From: Candidatus Bipolaricaulota bacterium | GTDB lineage: Bacteria > Bipolaricaulota > Bipolaricaulia > UBA7950 > UBA9294 | Assembly (NCBI GenBank): GCA_003979035.1 | Contig: RXOA01000009.1 | Span: forward strand, 1 to 33,379 | Length of the DNA stretch: 33,379 nucleotides | Direction of reading: 5' to 3' | In this document: positions 14,083-22,611 of the stretch, one piece after another | Layout of the letters: every line of letters begins with the position of its first letter | Numbering within the stretch: the stretch's first letter is position 1 | Translations under genes and position numbers: made by a program | Notes under the pieces: model-generated | The model's input: only the letters and a program-made list of their open reading frames with translations | Told to the model about the DNA's origin: nothing | Database searches by the model: none

Positions 14083-15888
14083 TCACTCCGGTAGAGCACG
14101 AATGGCCTTCCGAAGGACCGATCCGTCGGAGACGAGTCTGCGCATCGCCCCAATCAGATCGGACAGCGTGCGATCCTCGGCGATGAACGGGATTCCCGCG
14201 TCTCGCACCAGTGCGTGGACAGCGGCGGCGGACGCGCTGAGCGCGCTCGTGTCTCGGTTTGTCCGCAAGTCAAGTGCCTGCAGGGCACACAGCAGCTCGA
14301 TGGCGATCACCGTTTGGACGTTCCCGATCATCTGCCGTGCGTGGCGCGCGGCGATTGGCGCCATCGACACGTGGTCCTCGGAGTTGCTCGATGTGGGGAT
14401 CGAGTCTACGCACGCCGGATGGGCGAGCACCTTGTTCTCACTGACCAGCGCGGCGGCTGTGTACTGCGCCAGCATCAGCCCCGAATGGAGCCCCGGTTCG
14501 CCGGCGGAGAGATGCGCGCGGAGTCCGCGGTTGTGGTGAGGATCGAGAAGAAGCTGGCTCCGCCGCTCGGAGATGCTTCCCAGCTCGGCAACGGCCAGCT
14601 TGAGGTAATCGCAGGCAAGCGCCACTGGTTCAGCGTGGAAATTGCCGGCGGCGTAGGCGTTCCACAGGCACACCGTGGGATCTTCGGGAAACGCCGGTGT
14701 GCCGTCATCCACGAAGAACAGGGGGTTGTCGGTGACCGCGTTGATTTCGTCGGAAAGGATCTCCCACACGTGGTCGATCGCCCGCAACGCGGCGCCATGA
14801 ACCTGGGGGATGCAGCGCAGCGAATAAGAGTCCTGGACGTCGTGGGCCGTGTTGACAAGAGAGCTTCCCTGAAGGAGCGACGTGACCTGAGCCGCCGCAT
14901 CCATTTGCGGCTTGTTGGAGCGCGCCTGGTGGACGCGCGGATCGAGCGCGCGCGTGAATCCGCGCATTGCCTGGAGTGACATCGCGCCGGAGAGGTTGGC
15001 GGTCCCCAGCAGCATGTCGGCGTCGTAGGCGGCGAACACGGCGAATGCTGTGGAGAGGTTGGTTCCGTTGGTCAGCGCGAGGCCTTCCTTGGCTTCGAGG
15101 TGATCGAGCGGCGCGAGGCCTGCGGCAGTGAGCGCTTGACCGCCATCGGCGGGACATTGCCCAGGAGAGGGGGTTCCGATCCAAGCCTCGCCTTCGCCGA
15201 TTAGCACCAGGCCGAGGTGGGCGAGCGGGCAGAGGTCTCCGGATGCGCCGACCGATCCCTGTTCGGGGACGACGGGATGTACCTGCCGGTTGAGCATGTC
15301 GACCAACAACCGGACGATCTCCGGGCGCACGCCGGAGTATCCTTCGACGAACGCGCGGGCACGAAGCAACAGCATCGCGCGAACCACTTCGATCGGCGCT
15401 GGATTGCCGGCGCCGGCGGCGTGGCTGCGAAGGATGTTGACTTGCATTCGGGACACACTGTCGGGATCGAACAGCAGCCGATCGCGGTTGGCGCCGAAGC
15501 CGGTAGTCACGCCGTAGATGAACAGCGGCAGCTTGCTGGCGACATCGACCCCCGTCCGTTCCTTGATGGCCGCGACGATGGCCTCCTCGGACGCATCCTT
15601 TGGAAGAGAAGACAGCGTGTCGCGCGCCTCCCGCACGGCTGCGGCAATGTGCGCGTGGCTGGCGCGGCAGCGATCGGCCCAATCGCCGCAAAGCGAAACC
15701 TCTGCGTAGTTCCCTTGTGCATTTCCGCGGGCGACAGCAACCACGTCATGGATCGTCAGTGGCTGACCGGGGCAAAGCTCGATCGGCGCGGAAACGCCAA
15801 CGGCTGAGCCATGACGGGGGCGATTGGCGATCATGGACCTACAAGCATGACCGGAAGCATCATCGGCTGACGAAGCATGCGGTTTCAT
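14083..15888 (-). CDS. hutH: Histidine ammonia-lyase
   Basis: Converts L-histidine to trans-urocanate and ammonia, the first step of histidine degradation. The protein has 601 residues, against about 510 for typical HutH; the extra length is mostly before GVTTGFGANRD (126-136). The MIO-forming triad is Ala215-Ser216-Gly217 in GSVGASGDLCPLAHLG. HAL-specific features are IYGVTTGFG, NILRSHAAG (Ser-His where phenylalanine or tyrosine lyases differ), QDSYSLRCIPQVHGA, ELGSISERRSQLL and SENKVLAHPACVDSIPTS. The start is ATG 15888, five bases after AGGAG. No hutU, hutI or hutG is in the window. It sits 52 bases downstream of hisS and upstream of tRNA-His, an unusual company for a catabolic enzyme. A tyrosine or phenylalanine lyase is less likely because of the Ser-His pair. 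Confidence 0.93.
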   Translation of the reverse strand: MKPHASSADDASGHACRSMIANRPRHGSAVGVSAPIELCPGQPLTIHDVVAVARGNAQGNYAEVSLCGDWADRCRASHAHIAAAVREARDTLSSLPKDASEEAIVAAIKERTGVDVASKLPLFIYGVTTGFGANRDRLLFDPDSVSRMQVNILRSHAAGAGNPAPIEVVRAMLLLRARAFVEGYSGVRPEIVRLLVDMLNRQVHPVVPEQGSVGASGDLCPLAHLGLVLIGEGEAWIGTPSPGQCPADGGQALTAAGLAPLDHLEAKEGLALTNGTNLSTAFAVFAAYDADMLLGTANLSGAMSLQAMRGFTRALDPRVHQARSNKPQMDAAAQVTSLLQGSSLVNTAHDVQDSYSLRCIPQVHGAALRAIDHVWEILSDEINAVTDNPLFFVDDGTPAFPEDPTVCLWNAYAAGNFHAEPVALACDYLKLAVAELGSISERRSQLLLDPHHNRGLRAHLSAGEPGLHSGLMLAQYTAAALVSENKVLAHPACVDSIPTSSNSEDHVSMAPIAARHARQMIGNVQTVIAIELLCALQALDLRTNRDTSALSASAAAVHALVRDAGIPFIAEDRTLSDLIGAMRRLVSDGSVLRKAIRALPE

Positions 15889-15940
15889 CGAATCTCCTAT
15901 TCACGTACTTGCCTGTCTTGGGTCGTGGGCGTTCTTGTGT

Positions 15941-17422
15941 CTAGGTGGCGTAGCGATCAAGGATCTCGCGAACTCTCGCAACGAGATCCGTACGGGCGAC
16001 GGTGATCTGCGCCGGCTGGCTGGCCAGCCACTCTTTGCGGTCCTCGATTCCCTGGGAGAGCTCCCTTCCCTGGCGCAGGTCCTTTAGCGCAACCTCATCA
16101 TTCTCCCGCTCATCCCCTCCGATGATGACGGCGACCGTCTTCCCGGTCTGGTCGCCGTACTTCAACTGGCGTCCGAAACGTCCGGCTCCGATATACAGTT
16201 CGGCGTTGATCCCCGCTTGCCGCAATTCGGCGGCCGCGGCCTGATAGTCGGACAGGTGATCGGGGTCCATCACCGTCACCAACACGGGCGCGGTGGCGAC
16301 GCGATCGGGGAGTCTGCCCAGCACGCGAAGCGCGTCGAGCAGCCGATCGACGCCAATCGACGCGCCGGTCGCCGGAATCTTCTTGCCGGTAAACCGTTGG
16401 ACAAGATTGTCGTAACGACCTCCGCCGAAGACGCTGCCGAATTGCTTGGCCTCGCCCTTCTCATCGCGGATCTCAAACATCAGCGTCGCTTCGTACACGG
16501 GGCCGGTGTAGTAACCGAGCCCGCGGACGATGGTTGAGTCGAATGCGACACGGTCTTCGCTGTAACCGGCCGCAGCCAGAAACGCGTCGATCTCGCGCAG
16601 TTCCTGCACACCGGCCTGCCCCAGCTCGGATCCTCCGACGAGCGTATCGAGGCGCTCGCAGAACTCTGTTCGGGAGGTGCGGGGAAGCTGCAGATAACGG
16701 TCCACCGTCTCGATCTGTGAAGGCTCGAGTTCGGCCCCAGGGGTGAAGTCGCCCGATTCGTCCAGCCGTCCTTTGCCGAGCAAGGCGAGCACGCCACTGC
16801 GGCCGATTCGGTCGAGCTTGTCGACGGCACGTAGCGCGGTCAGCGCTTGAGGCGATAGCTCGGCTCCCGGCTCGGCGTAGGCGACACCCGTCGCTTCGAG
16901 AATTCCCCCGAGGATCTTGCGGCTGCTGACGCGGACGAGGTACTCGCCTTGGCCGATGCCCAGCTCTTCGAGCGCATCGGAAATCAGACAACACGCCTCG
17001 GCGTCGGCAATCACGCTGGGAACGCCCACCGTGTCGAAGTCCATTTGATAGAACTCGCAGAAACGGCCCGGACCCGGCTTCTCCATGCGCCACACGGGAG
17101 CGATCTGGTAGCGGCGAAACGGAATCGGCAGGTCGGGATACGACGCGGCGACGCGCGACAACGGCGCGGTGAGGTCGTAACGCAACGCGACCCACTCCCC
17201 ATCCGCATTGCGCAGGGCGAAGATGCCTCCTTCGGGCGTGTCGCTTTCCGGCAAGTACTTGCCGAGCACATCCACGTATTCCAGAGCCGGCGTTTCCAGG
17301 GGAAGGAAACCGTAGCGCTCATAGACTTTGCGCACCGAATCGATCAGCTGTTGGCGGGCCGCGGCGAGTGCCGGTAGGGAATCCCGGAACCCCTTCAGCA
17401 AGCGTGGCTCGAGTGTTGTCAT
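15941..17422 (-). CDS. hisS: Histidyl-tRNA synthetase, alphaproteobacterial-type divergent form
   Basis: Class II synthetase charging tRNA-His. At 493 residues it is longer than the usual bacterial HisRS (about 420). Motif 2 region: LRYDLTAPLSR (80-90), then PVWRMEKPGPGRFCEFYQMD (109-128). HisA loop: VRGLGYYTGPVYEA (299-312). Motif 3: TGASIGVDRLL (352-362). Details match the divergent HisRS of alphaproteobacteria rather than E. coli HisRS: LGKYLPESDTPEGGIF, RLDESGDFTPGAEL (219-232), FGSVFGGGRYDNLVQRF and YGDQTGKTVAVIIGGDE. In that group the enzyme charges a tRNA-His without G-1, which is what the tRNA gene 2 kb downstream encodes. The start is ATG 17422 with GGGGGAG just upstream. A promoter lies at 17486-17514. 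Function is certain; the subtype comes from recalled family patterns. Confidence 0.95.
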   Translation of the reverse strand: MTTLEPRLLKGFRDSLPALAAARQQLIDSVRKVYERYGFLPLETPALEYVDVLGKYLPESDTPEGGIFALRNADGEWVALRYDLTAPLSRVAASYPDLPIPFRRYQIAPVWRMEKPGPGRFCEFYQMDFDTVGVPSVIADAEACCLISDALEELGIGQGEYLVRVSSRKILGGILEATGVAYAEPGAELSPQALTALRAVDKLDRIGRSGVLALLGKGRLDESGDFTPGAELEPSQIETVDRYLQLPRTSRTEFCERLDTLVGGSELGQAGVQELREIDAFLAAAGYSEDRVAFDSTIVRGLGYYTGPVYEATLMFEIRDEKGEAKQFGSVFGGGRYDNLVQRFTGKKIPATGASIGVDRLLDALRVLGRLPDRVATAPVLVTVMDPDHLSDYQAAAAELRQAGINAELYIGAGRFGRQLKYGDQTGKTVAVIIGGDERENDEVALKDLRQGRELSQGIEDRKEWLASQPAQITVARTDLVARVREILDRYAT

Positions 17423-17485
17423 CGCTCCCCCTTCACCCGCCGTTTCACGGCAAGTCTCCTGTGATCCGATTGTCGTATCCGCGAG

Positions 17486-17514
17486 AATATAGTTCGACAG
17501 TGCTCTCCAGGCAA
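17486..17514 (-). promoter_or_regulatory. Sigma-70-type promoter for hisS-hutH-tRNA-His
   Basis: On the minus strand -35 TTGCCT (17509-17514), a 17-base spacer and -10 TATATT (17486-17491). The predicted transcript starts near 17479, giving a leader of about 57 bases before the hisS ATG. No T-box motif was seen. Confidence 0.65.
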
Positions 17515-17764
17515 CCGAGCCCGGAAAGAGATGCGCGGAGGATCATCGGAGACAGGCCGTGCCTTCGCCGGATCTCGAGGGTCCGAGAGAATGGTCACGA
17601 CTGCCGAAATCGTTCCCGGTTGCCGCCTGAGTGTTGGCGGATTACGCTTGGCCTGTGGCGTGGAATCGATCCAGTGATTGGATCGGGAGATATCGAAAGC
17701 GTGGTGTGGCATTGATCCGCGAGTCGGATTGAGGGACAACGGAAGCCAAGGAGGTTGGTAGAGG

Positions 17765-18871
17765 ATGGATCCCCGTATCGAGAAAGTGGCGGATGTCCTG
17801 GTCGGATACTCGGTGGCTGTCAAACCGGGCCAGAAGGTGATGATCTCCGGGACAACGGCCGCTGAGCCGCTGATCAAGGCATGCATGATCAAAGTCCTGC
17901 AGGCGGGTGGGCATCCGTTCTTGCGGGTCAGCCTTCCCGAGGCGAGCAGCCTTCACTACGAGTACTCCTCGGACGAGCAGCTTGCGCACATCCCCGATCC
18001 GCTGAAGCTGGTGTACGAGAAGTACGATGCGCTAATCACCATCTTGAGTTCCACCAACACCAAGGAACTGAGCGAGGTCCCGCCGGAGAAGCTTCGGCTT
18101 AGCTCGCAAGCAAGTAAGGGCTTGTTCAAGACGATGATCGAGCGTACGGCAGCGGGTGACCTCAACTGGGTTCTTGCGATGCATCCCACCGATGCCTACG
18201 CGCAAGACGCGGCAATGAGCAGGCACCAACTTGAGGAGTTCGTCTACGGGGCGTGCCTTCCCGATCCGGACGATCCGATCGGGTATTGGCGAGAGTTCTC
18301 GACCTGGCAACAACGGATCGTCGACGCGCTTGATCCGTGCAATACGTTGCACGTCGTCGCCCCGAACGTCGATCTCAGGATGAACATCAAAGGAAGGATC
18401 TTCGAGAACTGTGATGGCAAGAAAAACATGCCCGACGGTGAAGTGTTCACCGGTCCGGTGGAGGACAGTGTCGAAGGCCACGTGAAGTTTTCGTATCCCA
18501 CGACCTACCAAGGACGGCGGCTCACCGGGGTCGAACTATGGTTCGAGAAGGGACGCGTCGTCAAGGCTCGAGCGGACAATGACGAGGCGTTTCTGCTGCA
18601 GATGCTCGATGCGGACGAAGGGGCGCGATACGTCGGTGAGTTCGCGATCGGGACGAATCGGGGCGTAAAGCGGGCAATCGGGAACACACTGTTCGATGAG
18701 AAGATCCACGGTAGCTTCCACATGGCGGTCGGGGCCGGGATGCCCGAGACGGGAAGCAAGAACGAATCGGCGATTCACTGGGACATGGTTTGCGATCTCT
18801 CGGCGGAAGGAAAGATCTACGCCGATGATGCGCTGGTGTACGAAAAGGGAGAGTTCCTCATCGGAGACTGA
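17765..18871 (+). CDS. M29-family metallo-aminopeptidase (thermophilic aminopeptidase type)
   Basis: A 368-residue cytoplasmic aminopeptidase of the AmpS/AmpT family, which uses two metal ions to remove N-terminal residues. Metal ligands by family position: Glu226 in MPDGEVFTGP, Glu292 in YVGEFAIGTN, His319 in GSFHMAVGAG, and His338 and Asp340 in AIHWDMV. The N-terminal domain begins KVADVLVGYSVAVKPGQKV, as in the family. Length is slightly short of Thermus aminopeptidase T (about 408). The start is ATG 17765, with AGGAGG at 17749-17754 ten bases upstream. The stop overlaps the next gene's ATG by one base (TGATG), indicating coupled translation with the phosphatase. The gene is divergent from hisS. 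Confidence 0.93.
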   Translation: MDPRIEKVADVLVGYSVAVKPGQKVMISGTTAAEPLIKACMIKVLQAGGHPFLRVSLPEASSLHYEYSSDEQLAHIPDPLKLVYEKYDALITILSSTNTKELSEVPPEKLRLSSQASKGLFKTMIERTAAGDLNWVLAMHPTDAYAQDAAMSRHQLEEFVYGACLPDPDDPIGYWREFSTWQQRIVDALDPCNTLHVVAPNVDLRMNIKGRIFENCDGKKNMPDGEVFTGPVEDSVEGHVKFSYPTTYQGRRLTGVELWFEKGRVVKARADNDEAFLLQMLDADEGARYVGEFAIGTNRGVKRAIGNTLFDEKIHGSFHMAVGAGMPETGSKNESAIHWDMVCDLSAEGKIYADDALVYEKGEFLIGD

Positions 18872-19656
18872 TGGCGATCGATCCGGGCTTCAGCCGCTTG
18901 CTCGACGAGGTCGCGGGGCTTCTCTCCGAGGAGCCCCGTCGCCTTCGCCGGTTGCCCGAAGGCGAATCGATCGTCTTTGTCGGAGACACGCACGGCGATC
19001 GCGACGCGACGGAGCAAGTCTTCGCTCAGTTCCCTCCCGATCGTTTCGTCGTTGTGTTTCTCGGAGACTACGTGGATCGCGGATCGGAGTCATTAGAGAA
19101 TCTGAGACTCCTTTTCACCCGGAAGCTCGCCTCTCCCGATCGCGTAATTCTGTTGATGGGAAACCACGAAGGATGGAACACGGCTCCGTTCACCCCGGCC
19201 GATTTCTGGCTGGGACTTCCTGAGCAGGAGGCCGAGCGGTTGGGAGCGGTGTTGCTTCATCTTCCATTCGCAGCCTGGCATCCCGGTGGCGTGCTTGCCC
19301 TGCATGGCGGACTGCCGGACATCGCTTCGCTCGAAGCGTTTGCCGAGATCCAGCTCGGGGACGAGAACTGGCGCCGCATCACATGGGGCGACTGGATCGA
19401 TGAAGGGCTGATCGCCTCTCCCTGGAGGGTCCGGCCGGCATTGGATCGAACGGAGTTCGAACGAGTCATGGAACAGCTCGACATGAAGCTTCTGGTCCGG
19501 TCGCATCAGCCGGCTGCTCCCACGTATCTGTACGACGATCGTTGTCTGACGCTGTTCACGTCCTGTGCCTACGGTGACGGAAGGCGGCAGGTGGCCGTGC
19601 TGCGCCCGGATCGGCTCCTCAATACGGCGAAAGATCTCGACCTGATCGAAATCTAG
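18871..19656 (+). CDS. PPP-type metallophosphoesterase (Ser/Thr protein phosphatase-like)
   Basis: A 261-residue protein with the full set of PPP-family metal motifs: GDTHGD (38-43), GDYVDRG (65-71), GNHE (97-100), LALHGG near 145 and RSHQPA near 210. These bind two metal ions and place it with bacterial PrpA/ApaH-like and eukaryote-type PP1/PP2A phosphatases. The substrate (phosphoprotein, dinucleoside polyphosphate or other) cannot be set. It has no signal peptide and so is cytoplasmic. Its ATG overlaps the stop of the M29 aminopeptidase, so the two are expected in one operon; what links them functionally is not evident. The SPL-like gene follows 30 bases later. Confidence 0.9.
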   Translation: MAIDPGFSRLLDEVAGLLSEEPRRLRRLPEGESIVFVGDTHGDRDATEQVFAQFPPDRFVVVFLGDYVDRGSESLENLRLLFTRKLASPDRVILLMGNHEGWNTAPFTPADFWLGLPEQEAERLGAVLLHLPFAAWHPGGVLALHGGLPDIASLEAFAEIQLGDENWRRITWGDWIDEGLIASPWRVRPALDRTEFERVMEQLDMKLLVRSHQPAAPTYLYDDRCLTLFTSCAYGDGRRQVAVLRPDRLLNTAKDLDLIEI

Positions 19657-19686
19657 CCGCACGCGGCGCGGGTGACAGGAGGCCGG

Positions 19687-20610
19687 GTGAACCCAGACCT
19701 AGACCTGAACGGCTCGACCCGCGTCCGTGAGATCGAGGCAAAGACGCTTGTCAGTCGCGTTCCTCGATCAAACGACGGCTCCTGGTACCGCACGGACTAC
19801 AACATGAACGTCTATCGGGGGTGCCAACACCGCTGCATCTACTGTAACTCCCGAAGCGCCTGCTATCGCATCGATCGCTTCGACGACGAAATCGTGGTCA
19901 AGAAGAACGCAGTGGCGTTGCTGGAGGACGAGCTTCGACGGAAGCGAAACAAGGGAATTGTCGGCACAGGGTCGATGAGCGACCCCTACATGCCGCTCGA
20001 GGGTTGCCGTCAGCTGACCCGTCAATGCTTGGCCGTGATCGCTCGCTACGGGTTCGGTGTGCACATTCATACCAAGAGCGATCTGGTCGTGCGGGATCTG
20101 GATCTTCTCACCAAAATCCGTCGAATCAGTGGGCATGCCGTTGTTGCCGTGACCTTGACGACGGGGGACGACAACCTTGCGGCGAAGGTTGAGCCCTTCG
20201 CGCCGTCCCCGTCACGGAGGCTTGCCGCGCTGAAAACGCTCGCGGCGTCGGGAATCGAGACATGGGTCACGCTGATGCCGGTGCTGCCGTTTATCGAGGA
20301 CAATCAACCGAACCTGCTCGGCCTGGTGCATGCTGCTGCGGACGCGGGGGTCTTCGGGGTCTTTCCGTTTCCCGGGATGACGCTTCGCGATCGACAACGC
20401 GCGTACTACTACGAGCACCTGGCACAGCTCTTTCCCGGCTTTCGGGAGCTGTACGCTCGAACGTACGGCTCGTCGTACATTTGCCGGTCGCCCGATGCCG
20501 ATCGACTCATGGAATCCGTCCGATCGGCGTGCCGCGCCGCCGGCATGAAGACGCGTCCGATTCCGGAACCTCGAGACTGCGCGAAGGGCGAACAGCTTTC
20601 TCTGCTCTAG
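19687..20610 (+). CDS. SPL-family radical SAM protein (spore photoproduct lyase-like / Rv2578c-like)
   Basis: A 307-residue radical SAM enzyme. The [4Fe-4S] cluster motif is RGCQHRCIYCNSRS, with Cys46, Cys50 and Cys53 (CxxxCxxC). Other family features are MNVYRGCQHRC at the end of strand 1, GTGSMSDPYMPLE, HIHTKSDLVVRDLDLL, VAVTLTTGDD and VTLMPVLPFIEDN. It belongs to the SPL_RhodX/Rv2578c-type group, widespread in non-sporulating bacteria and without established substrate; true spore photolyases differ near the C-terminus. The start is GTG 19687, four bases after AGGAGG; an earlier GTG at 19672 lies before that site and is less likely. It is probably the third gene of the aminopeptidase-phosphatase unit. 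Confidence 0.88.
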   Translation: MNPDLDLNGSTRVREIEAKTLVSRVPRSNDGSWYRTDYNMNVYRGCQHRCIYCNSRSACYRIDRFDDEIVVKKNAVALLEDELRRKRNKGIVGTGSMSDPYMPLEGCRQLTRQCLAVIARYGFGVHIHTKSDLVVRDLDLLTKIRRISGHAVVAVTLTTGDDNLAAKVEPFAPSPSRRLAALKTLAASGIETWVTLMPVLPFIEDNQPNLLGLVHAAADAGVFGVFPFPGMTLRDRQRAYYYEHLAQLFPGFRELYARTYGSSYICRSPDADRLMESVRSACRAAGMKTRPIPEPRDCAKGEQLSLL

Positions 20611-20930
20611 GCACCTTTCACCTTAACAAGACGCATGTCGCATCCACATGCCGTGAACGTTGTCCGACAGGACATTCGTCGGGGGAAGGCATAGGACAAT
20701 CAAGGGAAAGTGTAGTTGAAGATGATTTGCCGCCCTTCACGCGTCTCGAGGGGGCATTGTGGCGAGCGGAGCGGAAGCAGTAAAGTGAAGGTGCCGGGTG
20801 GATCCCCCCCATACGGGAAACCGGGGTCCAACGCAGGATTCGGATCGGATGGCCATGTCATGGTCAGGGGAGCAAGTGCAGGCGGAAGCCGCCACCAGAG
20901 GTTGAGCTTGCTCGACAAAAAGGGGGGAAA
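20611..20930. other. Intergenic, 320 bp, no gene seen
   Basis: Frames on both strands lack start signals and family resemblance. The last bases contain the G6 run that serves as ribosome binding site for the kinase gene. No terminator or promoter could be picked with confidence. Confidence 0.55.
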
Positions 20931-21587
20931 GTGAGGGAACAGCGAACCATGATCCTCTTCGAAGGGAACATTGCCGCGGGGAAGAGCACGGTCGGGCGCC
21001 GGCTCCACGAATCGGAACTGTTCGCGTTCATCGAAGAGCCGGTGGGGGCGTGGCAGAAGGAATTCGCATCGAATTTGCTGGAGATGTTCTATTCGGATCC
21101 CAATCGATGGTCGTTCACGTTCCAGCTGGCGGCGTTCACCACGCGGGCGAAGACCTGGACCGAAGTGCTGGCGATGACCGATCACCGCAACGTGGTTCTG
21201 GAACGATCGATCTACTGTGATCGCTACGTGTTCGCGAAGAACTGCTATCAGTCGGGGTTGATGACCGAGTCCGAATGGCAGCTGTATTGTCGGCTGTGGG
21301 ACTGGCTGGAATCCAATTGGTGTACCACCCCGGACCACATCGTCTATTTGCGGACGCCGGCAGAAGTGTGCCACGAGAGAATCCGCGAACGCGGGCGAAG
21401 CGAGGAAGACTCGATTCCGCTTGAGTACCTGCGCGATCTTGAGCGGCTTCACGATGAATGGCTGCTCGACAACCCTGATGTCACGATTATCGATGGCCGC
21501 AAGCAATGGACGGCCGAGGCAATCCATGACGTGTTGCTTGATCGGGGAATCGAACTGGGGACGAGCGAGCCGGCGATGGCCGGCTGA
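20931..21587 (+). CDS. Deoxynucleoside kinase (dNK / thymidine kinase 2 / deoxyguanosine kinase family)
   Basis: Phosphorylates deoxynucleosides to 5'-monophosphates for dNTP salvage. The 218-residue protein has the P-loop EGNIAAGKST (11-20), the ERSIYCDRYVF motif (ERS base/sugar site), HIVYLRTPAEVC, and the Arg-rich lid RIRERGRSEEDSIPLEYL. Glu36 in EEPVGAW corresponds to the catalytic Glu/substrate region after strand 2. This length and motif set fit the dNK family rather than bacterial type II thymidine kinase. Base specificity cannot be read reliably. The start is GTG 20931 behind a GGGGGG run (20922-20927); an ATG at 20949 is possible but has no better signal. Confidence 0.92.
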   Translation: MREQRTMILFEGNIAAGKSTVGRRLHESELFAFIEEPVGAWQKEFASNLLEMFYSDPNRWSFTFQLAAFTTRAKTWTEVLAMTDHRNVVLERSIYCDRYVFAKNCYQSGLMTESEWQLYCRLWDWLESNWCTTPDHIVYLRTPAEVCHERIRERGRSEEDSIPLEYLRDLERLHDEWLLDNPDVTIIDGRKQWTAEAIHDVLLDRGIELGTSEPAMAG

Positions 21588-21620
21588 TCCTTCTCGCCGA
21601 CGGTTCGTGTGGTAATGGTG

Positions 21621-21651
21621 GAAGCGGAGGCGCTTGGCGCGCCTTCGCTTC
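21621..21651. terminator. Terminator-like hairpin between convergent genes
   Basis: GAAGCGGAGGCGC (21621-21633) pairs with GCGCCTTCGCTTC (21639-21651) with one G-T wobble around a TTGGC loop: a 13-bp stem. It is followed on the plus strand by GTCTTTG. It lies between the dNK stop (21587) and the M90 peptidase stop (21750), so it may serve both. Confidence 0.65.
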
Positions 21652-21749
21652 GTCTTTGCTGTCCGTAGCCGAAGTGCATTCCTGGGCGGAGCGGAACCAG
21701 TGCCGAGGAGCTCGTTTCTCGTCCTCCCAGGTCCTGCGGGATGTTCCGC

Positions 21750-22502
21750 TTACCAAGCGAGCGGATCCTGTTGATAGTAACGAGCAAGGACGCGGTACAA
21801 CGTGGGGACGTAGCGTTTCACGGATCGGGGATCCAGGAAGAACGCTTCCGTGGCCACGGCGAACATCTCTGCGGGGCTCTTCAGGCCGTAACGATCGATT
21901 GGTGCGTGGTTCGCACCGCCGGTGTCTCGTTCAACGATTCGGCGGGCATCACGCATCGCCGCTGCCCACTCGGCGCGGGCCGTCGCTGACGCGAGCGGCG
22001 GTGTTCCGTCCATGTCTCCGGTCTGTGCGTCGAGCTGATGAACGAATTCATGGACGACAACGTTTCTTCGGCTTGCCGGATCCAACCCCAGCTCGACTTC
22101 GTCCCACGACAGGACGACGGCACCGTGAATCCACGACTCGCCGCTGCGGATCTCCTCGGCTTCGGTGACGAATCCGGCCGGATCGACGTGCTTGGTGGAT
22201 ACGAAGAAGTTGGCCGGATAGAGGATGATCGAGCGAAGCTTCGGGAAGTAGGCGCTTTGTCTGTGGAGCAGCAGGATCGAGGCTTGCGAGGCGACAAGCA
22301 GCGGCATCGGGGCGCGAATCTCGAATCCTGCCGCGGCTTCAAATCTCTTCTCGGCGAGCAGAACCCGGGCATGGGCCTCGGTTTCCCTTTGATCATGCGG
22401 GGGAAGCCTCCGATACAGGGGGATCCTCATCAGCGGTTCCCGCCATGACGGATCAGTGGGCTGATCGCGGAGTCTCTTCCGTCGAGCTCCTCTTCGCCAC
22501 AT
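21750..22502 (-). CDS. M90-family zinc metallopeptidase (MtfA-like)
   Basis: A 250-residue protein of the MtfA family. E. coli MtfA is a zinc aminopeptidase that binds the Mlc repressor and affects glucose PTS expression. Zinc motif HEFVHQLD at 151-158 (HExxH) and the downstream KSPAEMFAVATEAFF (208-222) with Glu212/Glu219 as candidate third ligand match the family. ILYPANFFVSTKH, SWIHGAVVLSWDEV and QQDPLAW are also characteristic. There is no signal peptide. The start is ATG 22502, with GGGAGG (22511-22516) eight bases upstream. It follows the C45-like gene on the same strand with about 110 bases between them. A regulatory link to PTS genes cannot be inferred here. Confidence 0.88.
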   Translation of the reverse strand: MWRRGARRKRLRDQPTDPSWREPLMRIPLYRRLPPHDQRETEAHARVLLAEKRFEAAAGFEIRAPMPLLVASQASILLLHRQSAYFPKLRSIILYPANFFVSTKHVDPAGFVTEAEEIRSGESWIHGAVVLSWDEVELGLDPASRRNVVVHEFVHQLDAQTGDMDGTPPLASATARAEWAAAMRDARRIVERDTGGANHAPIDRYGLKSPAEMFAVATEAFFLDPRSVKRYVPTLYRVLARYYQQDPLAW

Positions 22503-22611
22503 GGGGTCCACCTCCCTTTCCCACGGGTTCGGATGAAACGGATTGCGGATGATCCTGGTTGCCGACCACGCCATCCTACACCGGATGAACGGCCGCGCCA
22601 CGGGCTGTTCC

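Noticed and set aside
14083..15888. Phenylalanine or tyrosine ammonia-lyase instead of HutH.
   Set aside because: The Ser-His pair in ILRSHAAG and the YSLRC region are those of histidine ammonia-lyase, and the gene lies between hisS and tRNA-His.
17620..17648. Promoter TTGCCG - 17 - TACGCT for the M29 gene.
   Set aside because: The -10 matches only half of the consensus; too weak to list.
17423..17764. T-box leader in front of hisS.
   Set aside because: No antiterminator T-box sequence or specifier stem was found on the minus strand, and the predicted leader is only about 57 bases.
20700..21527. Long minus-strand frame opposite the deoxynucleoside kinase.
   Set aside because: It is the mirror frame of a clear kinase gene, with no start signal or family features.
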